Shown in pieces: positions 18,000-26,421 of a stretch of DNA of 64,000 nucleotides (position 1 is the first letter of the stretch; each line of letters starts with the position of its first letter). The DNA is from JACRCT01 sp049841135 (lineage in GTDB: Bacteria; Myxococcota; Myxococcia; Myxococcales; UBA5297). Location of the stretch: contig JASGHK010000004.1 of the NCBI GenBank assembly GCA_049841135.1, forward strand, positions 1,488,001-1,552,000. The letters are read 5' to 3'. Position numbers and translations under genes: made by a program. The notes below the pieces were generated by a model that was not told the origin of the DNA, searched no databases, and saw only the letters and a list, made by a program, of their open reading frames with translations.

Positions 18000-19026
18000 A
18001 TGTCCCCGAACCCAGCCATGCAAACCGATCGCAGCGCGCGGCCCCACCACGGCCTGCTCGCGGCGCGCGTCGCAGCCGTCGCGCCCGCCGCTCCGCCGGT
18101 CCTCGCGAAGCCTCCGGCGGGCCGCCTCGAGGCGCCTCTCTCCTTTCGCCTGCCCATTCCGAGGATGGACATGCTGCATCAGCCGCTGATGGACCGCTTC
18201 GTCCGCTACAAGCTGGCGGTCCACCGCACACCGCTCGACCGGTACGTCGTCCGCATCGCCAGGAGCCTCCGCGACTACGAGCGCGCCTTCAAGCTGCTGC
18301 ACGTCGCCTATGTCTTCCAAGGCATCGAGGACGTCGACAGCGACCGGTTGCGCATCACCAAGCAGCACGTACTGCCCGAGTCCACCGTGCTGGTCGCCCT
18401 GGAGGACGACAAGAATCGTCGGGACCATGACCGTGACGCTCGACTCGCCGGCGGGCCTTCCCTTCGAGGAGGACTACCCGCAGGAGCTGCGGGCGCTGCG
18501 CCAGCAGCAGGCGCGGGTGGTCGAGTACGGGTCGCTGGCCATCGTCCGCCGCTGCTGGCACTCGGGCGTGGCGCGGCTGCTGGAGGTGGCCGCGACCGCC
18601 TGGTCGACGCGGGTGCTCGAGGCGACCCACTGCGTGATCGGCGTCAACCCCGCGGCCGCCAAGATGTACCGCGCGCTCTACGGCTTCCAGCCCCTCGGCA
18701 AGCCGGCGACCTACCACGACCTCGACGCGCCGGTGCAGGGCCTGGCGATGGCCTACGCCGAGGCGCTGGCGCACGTCGAGCGCCACCTCCCGCGCCCGCT
18801 GCAGGACGGCCGGACGCTCTTCGAGCACCTGACCGGTCCGCTCGCTCCGTGCCTGCAGGTGCCGATGGAGGTCGCCCTCGAGGACCAGGTGCGCTGGAAG
18901 CTGCCGCGCGAGGTGTTCCAGGAGTTGTTCGCCAGGCGGTCGGACAGGCTCTACTCCCTCGATCCGCGCACGCTCGAGCACCTGCGGCGTTGGCGCACGG
19001 ACGCAACCCTGCGAATGGCCTTGTAG
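18000..19026 (+). CDS. FeeM-like N-acyl amino acid synthase (GNAT fold; one frameshift)
   Basis: About 341 residues once repaired. The segment YVVRIARSLRDYERAFKLLHVAYV, followed by MTVTLDSPAGLPFEEDYPQEL, then VVEYGSLAIVRRC and HCVIGVNPAAAKMYRALYGF, is the pattern of the FeeM-type N-acyl amino acid synthase fold. That family transfers an acyl chain from acyl-ACP to an amino acid. The frame breaks at 18413-18417, where GAATC stands for GATC; repair gives LEDDKIVGTMTVTL. The start is uncertain: ATG at 18000, 18018 or 18165, the last preceding the first conserved residues. It is divergent from the envelope gene at 17867. A FAAL and ACP lie 7 kb away and could supply its donor. FeeM assignment is by fold pattern. 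Confidence 0.7.
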
Positions 19027-19037
19027 CTGGAGGTCGG

Positions 19038-20556
19038 ATGGCGTCGCTGCGGCACCTGGGAACGCACCTTCCCCACCTCGTCCTGCTCGCCTCCGGCGCG
19101 GGTTGCGACGTCTACTTCGAGGCGGTCGATCTCGGCTCCACCGGCCCGAAGAGCGAGGCCAGCTGCCTCATCGCGGGCGTTCGCTGGGCGGCGGGCGTCC
19201 AGGACCCGGCCAACCCCTGCCAGGAGTGCCGGCCTCTCGCCGCCCCCCGAGGCTGGACCGCCCTCGCCGACGGCAGCCCTTGTCGCGGAAGCTACGCCTG
19301 CGAGGCGGGCCGCTGCTCCGGCGCCGCGGGAGTGCTGGACCCAGCCTTCGGCCAGGGAGGTTTCGTGACCGGGCCAGGCTTCCTGGAAGCGACCGAGAGC
19401 GTCGGCATGGGGATCGCCCTCGACTCGGCCGAGCGGATCGTCGGCGCGGGCTTCGCCGTCAACGCAGCGACGCCCACCAGCGGGCGAGACCTGGTGGTCT
19501 GGCGCTTCATCGACTCCGGAGAGAAGGACCCCACCTTCGGCGAGACCGGCCACTTCCTCGAGAACGTGGCCGCCTTCGACACCGGGTTCGACGTCCTGGT
19601 CGACTCCTCCGACCGGGTCGTGGTCTCGGGCTACGAGGCCTTCCCCTACCTCGACTGCCCGACCCTCTGGAGGTTGACGACCTCGGGGACGCTCGACCCT
19701 ACCTTCGATGGCGACGGGAAGACCAGCCTGGCCTTCGACCCGGAGGTCCAGGGCGACGGGCTCGCTCGGGACCCCACCGACGGCAGCTACGTCCTCGCCG
19801 GCCGGCAACGCTCGGCGTACATGGTGGCGGTCCGCTTCACGTCGGAGGGCGCGATCGACACCTCGTTCAACTCGTCCGGGAGCGTCGCCTTCAAGGACTT
19901 CCCGAGGCTCGGCCGCCTTTCGCGTCGCCGTCGATCCCCGGGGCCGGGTCGTCCTCGTGGGACTCGCGACCCAGAGCGGAAGGACGGACCCGGACCTCAT
20001 CGTCTGGCGCTACACGCACGAAGGGGCGCTCGACCCGTCGTTCGCCGGAAAGGGTTTCTTCCTCCACGACGGGGCCGGCGGCGGGACCGGGTCCAGTGAC
20101 GTAGGCTTCGACCTGGCGCTCGACCCGGCCGGCAGCCTCTACGTCGCCGGTCGCAGCAACGACCAGATGACCGTCTGGAAGCTCAAGGAGGACGGCACGC
20201 TCGACACCGCCTTCGGCGGAACCGGATACCGGTCGTTCCCACCGGCCACCGCCGGACGTGGGCCGGAGGTCGGCAACGCCGTCCGCGTCGACCGCGGCGG
20301 CAAGATCCTGGTCGCCGGAGCGAGCCGCAGCCCGGCCGGCGACGACGACCTGGCCGTGTGGCGAATCAATCCCGATGGGACGCTGGACCCCACCTTCGGC
20401 GTCGGCGGGGCCTTCCTCCACGGCGGAGCTGCCGGCGGGGTGGGCACCGACACGGCCCACGACCTGGTGATCGATTCGATGGGGCGGATCCTCGTGATCG
20501 GCGAGAGCGCCGGCGCCGCCCTCGTCGGCCAAATGACCCTCTGGCGCCTTCGCTGA
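19038..20556 (+). CDS. Delta-60 repeat lipoprotein (one frameshift)
   Basis: About 505 residues once repaired. The N-terminus MASLRHLGTHLPHLVLLASGAGC looks like a lipoprotein signal with Cys 23. A Cys-rich stretch follows (CQECRPL...GSPCRGSYACEAGRC). The remainder is six or more delta-60 repeats, each with 'G.LDP.FG..G' and 'D..GRI.V.G' (for example GTLDPTFGVGG and MGRILVIGES), which predict a beta-propeller-like surface protein. The frame breaks at 19904-19910 (GAGGCTC for GAGCTC). ATG at 19038 has GGAGG six bases upstream. It is 11 bases after the FeeM-like gene and probably co-transcribed, though no functional link is evident. Confidence 0.8.
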
Positions 20557-20670
20557 CGGCGGTGGTCGCTGAGGCGCGAAAGGAGCAGGTGCGAACCATT
20601 CTCGGTGTGCGTCCGGAGGGGTAAGGTTGGGCTCGCCTCAAGAGCGGAACCCTGGAGAAGGACGCGGTTC

Positions 20671-21270
20671 ATGGAACTCTTCTGGTTCACCTTCCTGATG
20701 GCCGTCCCGGGGGCGAGCCCCGCGCGAAGGCCGTCCGAGGGCGTGCCCCTGGAAGGCTCCGCGCCCAGCTCGTGGCGGAGCTTCTTCGAGGAGCACTGGC
20801 GCTTCGTGACCCGGGTGGTCCGGCGCTTCGGCGGCCCGGAGATCGAGGTCGAGGATGCAGTCCAAGACGTCTTCCTGGTCCTCTTCGAACGCCTGCAGGA
20901 GTTCAAGGGCGAGGCCGAGCTGAGGACGTGGATCTACCGGATTTGCGCGAACGTGGCGGCCGAGCACCGCCGCAAGGCGCGGCGCGGGTGGCGCATGGCA
21001 GAGGTGCTGGGGCGGTTGCCCTTCCTGTCGATTGCGGCGTCCCCTGCTTCCACGGTCGAGGCCCGCCATGAGCTGGCCGTGGTCGAAAGGATCCTGAGCC
21101 AGATGTCCGAGAAGCGGCGGGAGGCCTTCGTCCTCTGCGAGCTGGAGCAGCTCAGCGGAGAGGAGGCGGCCGAGGTGCTGCGAATCCCGGTGGCGACGGT
21201 GCGCACTCGCCATCACTACGCCCGCAAGGACTTCCTCGCGCTGATGAAGAGGCTGGAGGGGGCGCCATGA
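20671..21270 (+). CDS. ECF RNA polymerase sigma factor
   Basis: 199 residues. Region 2 reads FFEEHWRFVTRVVRRFGG, then VEDAVQDVFLVLFERL and TWIYRICANVAAEHRR. Region 4 is LSQMSEKRREAFVLCELEQLSGEEAAEVLRIPVATVRTR, the standard DNA-recognition helix pair. ATG at 20671 is chosen because GGAGAAGG lies 11 bases upstream. The N-terminus (MELFWFTFLMAVPGASPARR) is oddly hydrophobic for a sigma factor, so a later start, such as near SSWRSFFEEHW, is possible. The stop overlaps the next start (ATGA at 21267-21270), tying it to the FecR-like regulator. Confidence 0.92.
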   Translation: MELFWFTFLMAVPGASPARRPSEGVPLEGSAPSSWRSFFEEHWRFVTRVVRRFGGPEIEVEDAVQDVFLVLFERLQEFKGEAELRTWIYRICANVAAEHRRKARRGWRMAEVLGRLPFLSIAASPASTVEARHELAVVERILSQMSEKRREAFVLCELEQLSGEEAAEVLRIPVATVRTRHHYARKDFLALMKRLEGAP

Positions 21271-22307
21271 GCGACGGAGACAAGCAGAGCTGGCTCCGCG
21301 GTGGAGCCGCGAACCCGGACGAAGAGAGGGCGGTCGGAGCTTGCGCGCGGCTACGGCGCAGGAGGCTCAGCTGCTCACCCCGGCTGCGGGCGACCGGATC
21401 GCTCGGGGCCTCGAGCGAAGGCTCGTCGAGGGGGACGCCCCGCCCCGCCCTGAGCGCCGCCGGCGCTGGCCGCTGTTCGCCGCCCTGGCCACCGCCGGTG
21501 CCGCCGCCGTCGTCGGCTTCTTCGTCGTGACGGCCAGGCCGAACCGAGTCCTCGACGGCGAAGCGCGATGGGGCGCGGAGACGGGTTCCCCGGTGCGCGC
21601 TGGCAGCGACTTGCCCGCTACTGGGGTCCTCGCGACCGAGGGCTCCGGCTGCCGGGTGGAGCTGGGCAAGGTCGCCCAGCTCGAGGTCGAGCCGCACTCG
21701 AGCCTGGCGATCGACGGCGAGGACCGCCTGCGCCTGCTCAAGGGGGCGGCGAGCTTCCGGGTGACCCGCCGGCCGGGCAGGACCTTTGAGGTCCGGTCCG
21801 GCGAGGTGGACGTCGCAGTGGTCGGCACCGTGTTCACGGTCCGCCGCTCCGAGGAAGGCCGCGTCCAGGTCGAAGTCCAGGAGGGCCGCGTGCGGGTGCG
21901 CGCGGCGGGTGCCGAGACGGAAGCTCGGCCCAGGCCAGCGCTGGCCCCGCGCCGAGCCCCACGTCGCCGAGTTCGACCGCGCCGCTCAGCTCGTGCGCGA
22001 CGGCAAGCTGATGGAGGCCGAGGCGCTCTACCGAGAGCTGGCGCGAATGGACGTCGCGGCCGCCGAGACCGCGCTCTATCTCCTCGCCCGCCTGGAGGCC
22101 CGAAACCTCAAGAAGCCCGAGCAGGCCATGGGGGTCTTGAAGGAGATGGAGCGGCGCTTCCCGAACGGCTCACTCAAGCGCGAGCGAGCGCTCTCGCTCA
22201 TCGAGGCCCTGGTTGCGCTCGGCCGGTGCGACGAGGCCAAGCAGGCCCTGGGACGGGACCCCGGGCTGTCGATGGAGATCGACCTGGCGAGCGCCAACTG
22301 CCCTTAG
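21267..22307 (+). CDS. FecR-like anti-sigma regulator with TPR-like C-terminus (two frameshifts)
   Basis: About 346 residues once repaired. A short cytoplasmic part is followed by one membrane helix (WPLFAALATAGAAAVVGFFVV). Next comes a FecR-type periplasmic domain (HSSLAIDGEDRLRLLKGAASFRV, RTFEVRSGEVDVAVVGTVFTV, EVQEGRVRV), then a helical TPR-like region (AAQLVRDGKLMEAEALYRELAR). Frame breaks lie near 21336-21343 and at 21920-21926 (GAAGCTC for GAGCTC). It overlaps the ECF sigma gene, so the pair is a sigma/anti-sigma unit that probably senses an envelope signal. A TPR-like tail after FecR is unusual compared with TonB-linked FecR proteins and suggests protein contacts in the periplasm. Confidence 0.8.
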
Positions 22308-22362
22308 CCCCCCTCCCTCTGACCGTCCGGCTTCTTGTGAGGTCAGCCGGATTGGGACCTTC

Positions 22363-23091
22363 GTGACCGACCACGGACACCCCCGCCACCGCGGTCCGCA
22401 CCCGGAGGACCGCGAGCTCTTCGCCGCCGAGCGCGTCCCCGTCCTGCGCGAGGCCGTCTCCAATCTGTCCTGGCTCCTCGGACGCGGCTACAGCCAGACC
22501 TCCGCGCTCAAGGTGGTCGGGGACCGCTACAGCCTCAAGGATCGCCAGCGGCTCGCCGTCCTGCGCGCGGCCTGCTCGGACGCTTCGCGGGCCCTGCGCG
22601 CCGCCCGCCGCCACGCTCTGGCGAGCCTCGGCGGCAAGGCGCTGCGCGTCGACGGCTTCAACGTCCTCATTGCCGTCGAGGCCGCGCTCTCCGGCGGCGT
22701 GCTCTTCCTCGGCCGGGACGGCGCCCTGCGCGACCTGTCGAGCATTCACGGCAGCTACCGCCACGTCGAGGAGACCCAGGCGGCGCTGGAGCGCATCGGC
22801 GAGCGGCTCGCCAAGGCGGGTCCGGCCTCGGTGCGCTGGTACCTCGACCGCCCCGTCTCCAACAGCGGCCGGCTCAAGGCCTCCATCGAGGCGCTCGCCG
22901 CCGCCCAAGGCTGGCCGTGGACGGTCGAGGTGGTCTTCAACCCGGATGAGGAGCTCCAGCGCTGCGGAGAGCTCGTCGCTACCACCGATGCCATCATCCT
23001 CGAAGGCAGCGTCGGCTGGGTGCCGCTGTCCGAGGAGGTCGTCGCCTCCGTCCCGGGAGCCTGGGTCGTCGACCTTCGCGCCGGCGGCTGA
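22363..23091 (+). CDS. DUF434/DUF5616 protein
   Basis: 242 residues. The N-terminal DUF434 part (residues 20-75: REAVSNLSWLLGRGYSQTSA, then KVVGDRYSLKDRQRLAVLR) is helical. The C-terminal part (80-235) is the DUF5616 type with LRVDGFNVLIAVEAALSGG, RDLSSIHGSYRHVEETQ and TTDAIILEGSVGWVPL. The Asp/Asn pattern of the C-terminal part suggests a NYN/PIN-like nuclease fold, but that is inference. No membrane segment is present. GTG at 22363 gives the first residues (VTDHGHPRHRGPHPEDREL). It lies 55 bases after the FecR gene. Function is not known for the family. Confidence 0.8.
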   Translation: MTDHGHPRHRGPHPEDRELFAAERVPVLREAVSNLSWLLGRGYSQTSALKVVGDRYSLKDRQRLAVLRAACSDASRALRAARRHALASLGGKALRVDGFNVLIAVEAALSGGVLFLGRDGALRDLSSIHGSYRHVEETQAALERIGERLAKAGPASVRWYLDRPVSNSGRLKASIEALAAAQGWPWTVEVVFNPDEELQRCGELVATTDAIILEGSVGWVPLSEEVVASVPGAWVVDLRAGG

Positions 23092-23145
23092 CCAACGCCT
23101 CGTCAACGGTCGGCCGCGGCCCGGGACGCCAAGCGCCTGGCGGTG

Positions 23146-23190
23146 GTGGACGCGGTGGACGGAGTCGATGGGGTGGACCTGGTGGACTTC
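23146..23190 (+). repeat. Five 9-bp GTGGAC-type tandem repeats
   Basis: Five consecutive units of the form GTGGACnnn (one unit reads GTCGAT) sit in the 232-base gap between the convergent DUF434 and pgsA genes. They could encode VD-x triplets, but the surrounding frame shows no other coding sign. The rest of the gap shows nothing recognisable. Confidence 0.7.
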
Positions 23191-23323
23191 GATCGAGCGC
23201 GATGCGGGCTTCGATGGCTAGGCCTGCGCCTCGCGCTGCCCGCCCCTGCGCAGCGACCGGCTCACCGACAACGCCCAGGCCACGAGCGCGGTCAGCACGA
23301 CACCAAAGCGGAGGGCGACAGGC

Positions 23324-23986
23324 TTACGAGCCGGCAGCCGGCGGGGCGGCGGGCGCCGATGGCGCGCTCGGCGTCTCGGCCTTCTTCGTCTTGGCGTCCA
23401 GCAGCTCCACGAAGGCCCGGATGTACTCGGCCGCCGAGAGCACGCTCGCGATCAGCGCGAACCACAGGAGCCAGGTGCCGATCTTGTTGAAGTTCACCAC
23501 CACGTGGCCGACGAGGAAGTTGATGTCGTAGGTGTAGTGCATCAGCAGCGAGATGATCGCCGTCAGCTGCAGCGCCGTCTTCCACTTGCCGCCCTGCCCC
23601 GCCGCGATGACCATGCCCTCGGCCATGGCGATGGTGCGCAGGCCGGTGACGATGAGCTCGCGCGCCAGCAGCACGATGACCAGGCCGCTCGCCACCCGTC
23701 CCAGCCGCACGAGCATCACCAGCGCCGCCATGACGATGAGCTTGTCGGCCAGCGGGTCCAGGAACTTCCCCACCACCGTGACCAGGTTCTTGCGGCGCGC
23801 GAGCCACCCGTCGAGCACGTCGGTGATGGACGCGCCCGCGTAGATGATGGCCGACCAGAAGCTCGAGACGGGGTCGCCGTAGAACGTGAGGAGGATGAAG
23901 AACGGGATGACCAGCACCCGACCCATCGTCAACATGTTCGGCAGGTTGAGGAACTCGTCCTTGAGCGTCTTTCGCGTCGGCGCCAT
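23324..23986 (-). CDS. pgsA: CDP-diacylglycerol-glycerol-3-phosphate 3-phosphatidyltransferase
   Basis: 220 residues of the CDP-alcohol phosphotransferase family, making phosphatidylglycerol phosphate in the inner membrane. The catalytic pattern DGxxAR(x8)GxxxDxxxD is complete in VLDGWLARRKNLVTVVGKFL followed by DPLADKL. The N-terminal NLPNMLTMGRVLVIPFF matches PgsA proteins. Several hydrophobic helices follow, then an Ala/Pro-rich cytoplasmic tail (about 25 residues), which is longer than usual. ATG at 23984-23986. It lies nine bases after the TPR-AIM24 gene on the same strand and is probably co-transcribed. It converges on the DUF434 gene. No frameshift is present. Confidence 0.93.
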   Translation of the reverse strand: MAPTRKTLKDEFLNLPNMLTMGRVLVIPFFILLTFYGDPVSSFWSAIIYAGASITDVLDGWLARRKNLVTVVGKFLDPLADKLIVMAALVMLVRLGRVASGLVIVLLARELIVTGLRTIAMAEGMVIAAGQGGKWKTALQLTAIISLLMHYTYDINFLVGHVVVNFNKIGTWLLWFALIASVLSAAEYIRAFVELLDAKTKKAETPSAPSAPAAPPAAGS

Positions 23987-23995
23987 GGCAGGGCC

Positions 23996-25546
23996 TTAGG
24001 GGACCGCAGGCTTGAGGGCGCTCACCAGCGCATAGCCTTCGCCGGTCAGCTCGACGGAGGGCGTCGTGGCCACGCCGTCCCGCTCCTCCGGCAACCCGAC
24101 GATCTTCGGGGTCAGCGAGCCGTGCCACCCCACCAGCACCGCCATGGGGGTCGCACAGCCGACGCCCGGGGTGATGGCCACCGAGCGGACCGGCGTCGGG
24201 AGCGCCAGCAGCACGCGTCCCTTGCCGCGCAGGTGGACGAGGTGCAGGTCCGGGGCGATCCGCGACGGCACGCGCCCGTTCTCGAAGACCACCGACTCCT
24301 CGAACGCGAAGACGGTCTCCTCGAGGAAGTACGCCGACTCGTCCGCCAGGTCGATGGGCAAGAAGACGCGCCCGCGCGCCGCGAGCGTGACCGTCGCCGA
24401 GCCTGCCAGGCGCACCATCCGCCGGTCTCCGTCGCCGAAGGCCTTGTCGGTGGCCTTGCCGCGGAAGCGCTTCATCTCCGGCAGGTACTGCAGGGCGCCG
24501 GAGACGGCGAGCAGGCCCTCGAGCCGGGTGAGGATCTCGCCCTGGACCTTGATGAAGAGCAGGTCGCGCTGGACCTCGAACGGCTCGCGGGTGGTGGCGG
24601 TGGCCGCCACGGAGCGCGTCAGCTCGCTCAGCGGCAGAACGCCCGTCAGCATCTCCGAGACGGCCGGGGCCGAGGGAGCAGGCGGTGCAGGCTCCACCAT
24701 CCGCACCCGCGGAGCCGGCGGCGGCTCGGGCAACGCGTTGAGTGGAGGCGCGGGCATCTCGTCAGGCGGCGCCTCGACGGCCTCCTCCTCGACCTCGACA
24801 GGCTGCGAGGACAGCACCTCGCCCGCCGCTTCGCTGCCCGAATCCCAGGCGCTGGAGGTCGTCTCCGGCGTGGCGGCGGCGACGGCGGCGGCCGACGAGG
24901 CGGCGCCGGAGTCCACCTCGACCTCGATCTCCACGTCCTGCCTGGCCTCGTCGGGCTCCTTGGCCGCGGCGAGCAGGCTCGAGGCGGGCCGCTCGGTGAT
25001 CGCCTCGGAGGCGACCTTCGCCTGCCCGGCTTCGGCAGCCTGCGCCGTGGCAGCCCCGCGCGGCGCCTTGGCCGGGTCCTTGAGCGCCCGCTCCATCTTC
25101 TCGGCCATCGTCAGGCTGCCGGCGGCGACGAAGCAGTCCTTGGCGCGGGCGTACTCGCCGGCCTGGGCGTAGGCGAGCCCCAGGTAGTTCTGCGCCTTCT
25201 TGTGGTCGGGGGCGAGGTCGACCGCGGTCTCGAACTCGCGGGTGGCGCGGGCGAGCGCGCTCAGCTTCAGGTAGACGAGGCCCAGGTTGACGCGGAGGGT
25301 CGGGTCGACGGGGTTGTCGCGGACCAGGGCCTCGTAGACCTCCGAGGCGCTGTCGAAGATGCCCATCTTGAAGTACGTCAGGCCCAGCAGGTTCTGCGCC
25401 TTGCTGTCCTTGGGCGCGAGCTTGTAGGCCTTCTCGAGCAGCTCGCGGGCCTCGGCGAGGTTACCGGCGTTGAGCAGCTCCCCACCCTTGTCCAGCAGCT
25501 CGTCCACCCCGGTGGCGTCGGCACCCGTAGCCACGTTCTCTCCCAT
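23996..25546 (-). CDS. TPR repeat protein fused to an AIM24-like domain
   Basis: 516 residues. Residues 15-150 contain about four TPR motifs (LLDKGGELLNAGNLAEAREL, AKDCFVAAGSL and others). Residues 165-320 are low-complexity Ala/Glu/Pro-rich. Residues 330-510 match the AIM24 family, a compact beta domain, with LLFIKVQGEILTRLEGLLAV, GRVFLPIDLADESAYFLEE and ETVFAFEESVVF. AIM24 proteins are usually single-domain, and their role in bacteria is unclear. No signal peptide is visible, so it is probably cytoplasmic. It is the first of two genes with pgsA downstream, 42 bases below the lytic transglycosylase gene. No frameshift is present. Confidence 0.82.
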   Translation of the reverse strand: MGENVATGADATGVDELLDKGGELLNAGNLAEARELLEKAYKLAPKDSKAQNLLGLTYFKMGIFDSASEVYEALVRDNPVDPTLRVNLGLVYLKLSALARATREFETAVDLAPDHKKAQNYLGLAYAQAGEYARAKDCFVAAGSLTMAEKMERALKDPAKAPRGAATAQAAEAGQAKVASEAITERPASSLLAAAKEPDEARQDVEIEVEVDSGAASSAAAVAAATPETTSSAWDSGSEAAGEVLSSQPVEVEEEAVEAPPDEMPAPPLNALPEPPPAPRVRMVEPAPPAPSAPAVSEMLTGVLPLSELTRSVAATATTREPFEVQRDLLFIKVQGEILTRLEGLLAVSGALQYLPEMKRFRGKATDKAFGDGDRRMVRLAGSATVTLAARGRVFLPIDLADESAYFLEETVFAFEESVVFENGRVPSRIAPDLHLVHLRGKGRVLLALPTPVRSVAITPGVGCATPMAVLVGWHGSLTPKIVGLPEERDGVATTPSVELTGEGYALVSALKPAVP

Positions 25547-25588
25547 GTTCCCTTCCGCCCTTCGCGCCAGCCCGAAGCGATGGCTGGC

Positions 25589-26206
25589 TCACGCGTCGTT
25601 CGATTCGCTCTTGTAGGAGTAGTACAGGCGCAGCACGCGCTTGACGTACTCCTGCGTCTCGGCGATCTGCGGGATGCCGTCGGCCCTCTTCACGGCCTCC
25701 GGACCCGCGTTGTAGGCCGCCACGATGCGCACCATGTCGCCGTTGAACTGGTTGGCGAGCACGCGCAGGTAGCGGACCCCGCCGTGGATGTTCTGCTTGG
25801 GGTCCCACGGGTCGGCGACGAACATCTCCGCCGCCGTCCCGGGCATCAGCTGCATCAGCCCCATCGCGCCCTTGGGCGAGATCGCCTTCGGGTTGAAGCT
25901 CGACTCGGTGGCCATCACCGCGCGCACCAGCGCCGGAGGGATGCGGTAGAGCGCGCAGGCCTCCTGGATGTGGGCGTCGTAGTCGGCGGTGTTCTTGCTG
26001 GGGGCGAACTCCAGCGGCGCGGTGATCTTGGTGACCTCGCCGTCCTGCTTGACCCGCATCGCCTTCTTGGGCGCGCCCTGGGGCACGTTGGTGATGACCG
26101 TGACGCCGTCCTCGTCGACGTACTGGTAGAGCTTCTCCGCAGCCCAGGCGGACGAGGGGCCGAGGGCCAGGCAGGCGCAGCAAGCGGTGGCGGCGAGGTG
26201 GCGCAT
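25589..26206 (-). CDS. Lytic transglycosylase with DUF4124-like N-terminus
   Basis: 205 residues. A signal peptide (MRHLAATACCACLALGPSSAWA) is followed by a DUF4124-like strand region (EKLYQYVDEDGVTVITNVP). The SLT domain (residues 70-190) has the catalytic Glu in VRAVMATESSFNP, the GLMQLMPGTA motif and AYNAGPEAV. These enzymes cleave peptidoglycan between MurNAc and GlcNAc in the periplasm to form 1,6-anhydro ends. ATG at 26204-26206. It is divergent from nadB, with 215 bases between, and upstream of the TPR-AIM24 gene. Confidence 0.92.
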   Translation of the reverse strand: MRHLAATACCACLALGPSSAWAAEKLYQYVDEDGVTVITNVPQGAPKKAMRVKQDGEVTKITAPLEFAPSKNTADYDAHIQEACALYRIPPALVRAVMATESSFNPKAISPKGAMGLMQLMPGTAAEMFVADPWDPKQNIHGGVRYLRVLANQFNGDMVRIVAAYNAGPEAVKRADGIPQIAETQEYVKRVLRLYYSYKSESNDA

Positions 26207-26421
26207 TCAGGTCATGGAGCGCCGCCGGGCGCGCGGCGCGCCGGGCGGTTTTAAGCGTGGCCGAGTTTAGCCCTGCGCCTCCGCGGCGGGCAAGAAATGC
26301 TCCCTTACTTCCGTACCTTGTCCCTCTCCGGCCAATCGCAGGCTCGCCCGCCAGGGGCGGCTCCCCTACAATCACCGCCGCACGCGGGCCATTCCCGCCG
26401 ACCCCCAGGCCGGCAGCCCGG

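Noticed and set aside
23143..23490. 115-codon plus-strand frame starting in the GTGGAC array
   Set aside because: It overlaps the 3' end of pgsA antisense and its composition after the array shows no coding signal.
23504..26254. 916-codon open frame on the plus strand
   Set aside because: Antisense to pgsA, the TPR-AIM24 gene and the transglycosylase, all of which have clear motifs. The translation is low-complexity.
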